Assembly: GCA_035531675.1 (NCBI GenBank)
Contig: DATKSL010000016.1
Coordinates: 44,321-108,320 of the forward strand
Origin: JAJPIG01 sp035531675
GTDB lineage: Bacteria > Desulfobacterota > Binatia > Binatales > Binataceae
Direction: 5' to 3'
DNA: 64,000 nucleotides
This document shows positions 61,380 through 64,000 of this stretch, piece by piece (position 1 is the stretch's first letter; every line of letters begins with the position of its first letter). Made by a program: the position numbers and the translations under genes. The notes below the pieces were generated by a model. It searched no databases and was not told the DNA's origin. It saw only the letters and a program-made list of their open reading frames with translations.

Positions 61380-63074
61380 ATGGCTATCATGGATCGAGCT
61401 CCACAAAAACCAACCGGAAACGGAGCGGTTGAGCACTACGACATCGTGGTCATCGGGGCCGGTTTTGGCGGCCTGTACGCCCTCCACCACCTGCGCGAGA
61501 TGGGCCTCTCGGTACGCGTTTACGACGGTGCCGCCGGCGTCGGCGGCACCTGGTGGTGGAACCGCTATCCCGGTGCACGCGTTGATTTCCCGGGCGGCCC
61601 CTTCTACTGCTACACCTTCTCAGAAGAGCTGGTGCGGGAGTGGAACTGGGCGGAAACCCAGCCCGACCAGCCCGCGGTGCTGGCGTATCTAGATTACGTC
61701 GCCGACCGGTTCGACCTGCGCCGCGACATCCAGCTCGAGACCTGGGTGCACGACGCCCGCTACCATGAAGACGAGCAGTGCTGGACGGTCGAGACCAGCG
61801 CGGGCGACCAGGTCTCCGCCCAGTTTCTGATCTGCGCGGTCGGCAGCCTCTTTGCGGCGTACAAGCCCGACATTCCCGGGATCGACGACTTCGCCGGCGA
61901 GTGCTACCACTCCGGCCGCTGGCCGCATCAGCCGGTCTCGTTTGCGGGCAAGCGCGTCGGCGTTATCGGGACCGGATCTTCCGGGGTGCAGGCAATTCCC
62001 GAAATCGCCAAGGATGCGGCGCACCTGACCGTCTTCCAGCGCACGCCGCAATACAGTATTCCGGCGCGCAACCACCCCATCGACCCGAAGGTGATACGGG
62101 AGGCCCGCGAGAACTGGGCGGCAATTCGGGCGGCAATGAAAGTCTCCCCCTCGGGCGCGCTTTTCGAGATGTCCAATCGATCAGCCCTCGATGACTCCGC
62201 GGAACAGCGCCAGGCAGTCTATGAAAAACTCTGGCAGAAGGGCGGCCTGCATATCCTCTTCAGCAGCTATGGCGACCTCGTGACCGATAAGGAGGCCAAC
62301 CGTACGGTGGCGGACTTCCTGCGCGGCAAGATCCGCGAGATCGTGCGCGATCCCGAAACCGCAAGGAAGCTGATGCCCGATTACTACGTGGGCACCAAGC
62401 GCCCGCTGCTCGACAATGGCTACTTCGAAACCTTCAACCGTGACAACGTCACCCTGGTCGATTTGCGCGAAGACCCGATTGTAAGGATAACGCCGCAGGG
62501 CGTGCGGACCGCAAAGGGCGAACACCCCCTCGACATGCTCGTACTGGCGACGGGTTTCGACGCCATCAGCGGCGCGCTGCTGCGTCTCAACCCGAAGGGG
62601 CGCGGCGGCGTCAGCCTCAAGGAGAAATGGAGCACGCGCTTCGATACCTGCCTGGGCGTGACGATCGCCGGCTTTCCGAACTTCTTTATGATCCACGGTC
62701 CCGGATCTCCGTCGGTGCTCTTCAACATGCCGCTCGGCTCCGAGCTCGAGTCGGCATGGATCGGCGACTGCGTCCGCTACTTACGCGAACACGGTCTGGG
62801 CGCCATCGAGCCGACCCCCGAGGCCGAGAAGAGCTGGGACCGAGAGGTCGCCGAGATCGCGAATAAGACGCTTTTCCCCCTCACCGATTCCTGGTACACG
62901 GGCGCCAACATCCCCGGCAAGCCCCGCCAGTTCTGCGTTCACCTGGGCGGTCCTCTCTACTTCCAGCGCCTCTCCGAGGTCGCCGGCGCGGGCTACAAGG
63001 GCTTCGTGCTTGAGAAGGAAATCCCCCGCGACCGATTGAGGATCACAGCGGCTGCGGCGCCAAGCGATGTTTGA
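61380..63074 (+). CDS. Baeyer-Villiger flavin monooxygenase
   Basis: A 564-residue class B flavoprotein. FAD motif GAGFGG (26-31), GVGGTWWWNRYPGARVD, the Baeyer-Villiger fingerprint FAGECYHSGRWP (171-182) and NADPH motif GTGSSG (197-202) are all present, with LVLATGFDAISGAL and TIAGFPNFFMIHGPGSPS further on. It should convert cyclic or aromatic ketones to esters or lactones with NADPH and oxygen. AGAGGTG precedes ATG 61380. The enzyme fits the catabolic character of the window, with lactones possibly opened by alpha/beta hydrolases elsewhere. Substrate unknown. Confidence 0.93.
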   Translation: MAIMDRAPQKPTGNGAVEHYDIVVIGAGFGGLYALHHLREMGLSVRVYDGAAGVGGTWWWNRYPGARVDFPGGPFYCYTFSEELVREWNWAETQPDQPAVLAYLDYVADRFDLRRDIQLETWVHDARYHEDEQCWTVETSAGDQVSAQFLICAVGSLFAAYKPDIPGIDDFAGECYHSGRWPHQPVSFAGKRVGVIGTGSSGVQAIPEIAKDAAHLTVFQRTPQYSIPARNHPIDPKVIREARENWAAIRAAMKVSPSGALFEMSNRSALDDSAEQRQAVYEKLWQKGGLHILFSSYGDLVTDKEANRTVADFLRGKIREIVRDPETARKLMPDYYVGTKRPLLDNGYFETFNRDNVTLVDLREDPIVRITPQGVRTAKGEHPLDMLVLATGFDAISGALLRLNPKGRGGVSLKEKWSTRFDTCLGVTIAGFPNFFMIHGPGSPSVLFNMPLGSELESAWIGDCVRYLREHGLGAIEPTPEAEKSWDREVAEIANKTLFPLTDSWYTGANIPGKPRQFCVHLGGPLYFQRLSEVAGAGYKGFVLEKEIPRDRLRITAAAAPSDV

Positions 63075-63221
63075 AAGCTCGTGCGGGCTGGGCGATGTCC
63101 TGAGCCGTTAGACAGCAACGAAGCAACGGGTTGGCCAGGCGAAGGCGCCGGTGTCTGTTTGCGCTGGTTGCGTCCGCTCAGAATCCGCTTGGCGGCACTC
63201 TTCCAGCGGATGCCGCAGTCA

Positions 63222-63578
63222 TCATATTCCCGCAGCCGCACGTTTCGCCTCGACTCCGTTGAGTTTCTCTTGGACCTTCGCGATCACGGTTGCCGGCTCC
63301 GGGAGCATGCAGCGCCAGAACGGCTGATCCAACAAGACGGCGAGCAGTTCATAGGGAGACAGCCCGCTCATTACAGCCAGCGTTTCTAGCGGCCGACCGT
63401 GGTTTAAGTTCGCCTGCCGCTCATGCGGCGCAATTACTTCCCACGGAATGGACTCGGGGAGCCCCGGCCATATCGGCCGCTGATCGCCCAGGAATAGGGG
63501 AAGCGTCTGCCCGAAAGCTTGCTTAGGTCTGCCGTCGTGCCCATGGTCTGCTCCGTTGATCGCCCCAATGGAGTGCCT
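63222..63578 (-). pseudogene. Probable truncated gene of an uncharacterised family
   Basis: The minus strand is open for 118 codons from 63578 to a TGA at 63222 but has no ATG, GTG or TTG at a sensible start. The protein-like stretch IPWEVIAPHERQANLNHGRP, ETLAVMSGLSPYELLAVLL and PATVIAKVQEKLNGVEAKR has real-gene composition and resembles uncharacterised proteins I associate with phage or plasmid modules, without a family name. The missing start suggests a 5' truncation. Other short ORFs in 63075-63898 are not convincing. Confidence 0.4.
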
Positions 63579-63702
63579 TTAATCGTCTGGAGCGACGAGA
63601 AAAAGGGTAAGCATGGTATGTGCCAGTGTGCGCAAAACGACGCGGGGAGGCCTTCCGCAAGGTCACGCGGAAGTACGGGCTATCGTTTCGGCTCCAGATA
63701 GG

Positions 63703-63742
63703 TGTCTCCAAAAGAACCAAAAAAAAGGTCCCATCGGAGACA
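63703..63742. repeat. Inverted repeat around an A8 run
   Basis: Arms TGTCTCC (63703-63709) and GGAGACA (63736-63742) flank a nearly symmetric interior with ACC, eight A's and GGT; TTTT follows the second arm. It lies 157 bases upstream of the Crp/Fnr-type gene and could be a regulator site or a weak terminator. No homologous site was found elsewhere in the window. Confidence 0.3.
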
Positions 63743-63898
63743 TTTTATGAGACGCCACGAGGCGCTTACCCAATATCAGCCGGAATTCGGAGGTTCACAC
63801 TTCGCGTAGAAAGCATTTCGCAGCCGCAGCCGATGGCACGGTCTTTGCGTCACCTACCCAGTGATATTGGTCAGCCCCAATAGAAAGGGTCAAAGATC

Positions 63899-64000
63899 GT
63901 GGACAGACAGAAAAACGCGACTCCTACCGATCTCGATTTGTTAAATCAGTTGAAGCCCTTTTCGTCTCTTTCAGCTGAGGCGTTGCGCGAGCTTGCGAGC
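63899..64000 (+). CDS. Crp/Fnr-type cyclic-nucleotide-binding regulator, N-terminal part
   Basis: The last 102 bases open a frame from GTG 63899, with GAAAGGG about ten bases upstream, and run off the window. The 34 residues include LDLLNQLKPFSSLSAEALRE, the usual first helices of a cyclic-nucleotide-binding domain (F-x-x-L-S-x-E-x-L-x-x-L pattern). A Crp/Fnr transcription factor is most likely, though a cNMP-binding domain of another protein is possible. The DNA-binding half is outside the window. Confidence 0.6.
   Translation, partial: MDRQKNATPTDLDLLNQLKPFSSLSAEALRELAS

Noticed and set aside
62993..63241. Minus-strand ORF from GTG 63241 overlapping the end of the monooxygenase gene
   Set aside because: Most of its second half is antisense to a conserved C-terminus; no family pattern or ribosome site.
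1..64000. CRISPR arrays, tRNA or rRNA genes, insertion sequences
   Set aside because: No regularly spaced repeats, cloverleaf-like segments, rRNA-like conserved stretches or transposase motifs were seen; a tool-based scan would be needed to be certain.

Overview
The window is GC-rich, gene-dense bacterial chromosomal DNA with no rRNA, tRNA, CRISPR array or recognisable transposase. The mix of Rieske oxygenases, luciferase-like monooxygenases, VOC proteins, amidases, a Baeyer-Villiger monooxygenase, a DUF1329 protein, lipoproteins, outer-membrane proteins and traces of an Mla-type lipid transport operon suggests a Gram-negative soil or sediment degrader. An uncultured Binatota-like or deltaproteobacterial lineage would fit, but this is inference from gene content only.

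Layout. (1) 31-9562: a lasso-peptide-like RiPP locus. It holds an HprK-like kinase, a PhyH dioxygenase, a B2 transglutaminase-like protease, a PRMT-like methyltransferase with a PqqD-like tail, a free PqqD (B1), an asparagine-synthetase-like cyclase, an NTP_transf_5 nucleotidyltransferase and an ABC exporter. A broken YkgJ gene interrupts it, and no precursor peptide is visible. (2) 9593-17114: crotonase, epoxide-hydrolase-like protein, universal stress protein, phosphoketolase and a P-type H+-ATPase. (3) 17188-26962: two LLM flavoproteins, a second stress protein, an outer-membrane barrel, a VOC protein, a HyuA fragment, a DUF1329 protein, an amidase and a dihydropyrimidinase. (4) 27118-30471: the conserved three-gene unit circularly permuted ATP-grasp / alpha-E / transglutaminase. 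(5) 30763-42156: an aromatic or amine degradation island with a two-module VOC protein, amidohydrolase, FAH-family protein, quinone reductase, amidase, Rieske alpha and beta subunits, a glutamine-synthetase-like protein, a lone Rieske oxygenase and a small helical protein. (6) 42571-46983: a small secreted protein and a 1311-residue secreted Asp-box/ASH protein, ending in a strong terminator. (7) 47063-53701: hydrolases, GST, pyroglutamyl peptidase, a PYROXD2/CrtI-like flavoprotein and a lipoprotein. (8) 53767-58473: a second Rieske alpha/beta pair, a divergent MarR regulator with a palindromic operator, and an MscS channel. (9) 58651-64000: scar of an mla/pqi operon, an ExeA-like ATPase with LysM, a Baeyer-Villiger monooxygenase, and the start of a Crp/Fnr-type regulator.

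The most unusual features are the PRMT-PqqD fusion inside an apparently precursor-less lasso locus, the glutamine-synthetase/Rieske pairing that recalls aniline oxidation, the VOC protein whose intact metal triad is in the N-terminal module, and a recurring type of gene scar. In these scars the gene ends survive while the middle is lost (mla/pqi operon, nitrilase-like gene, YkgJ, a CrtI-like 3' end).
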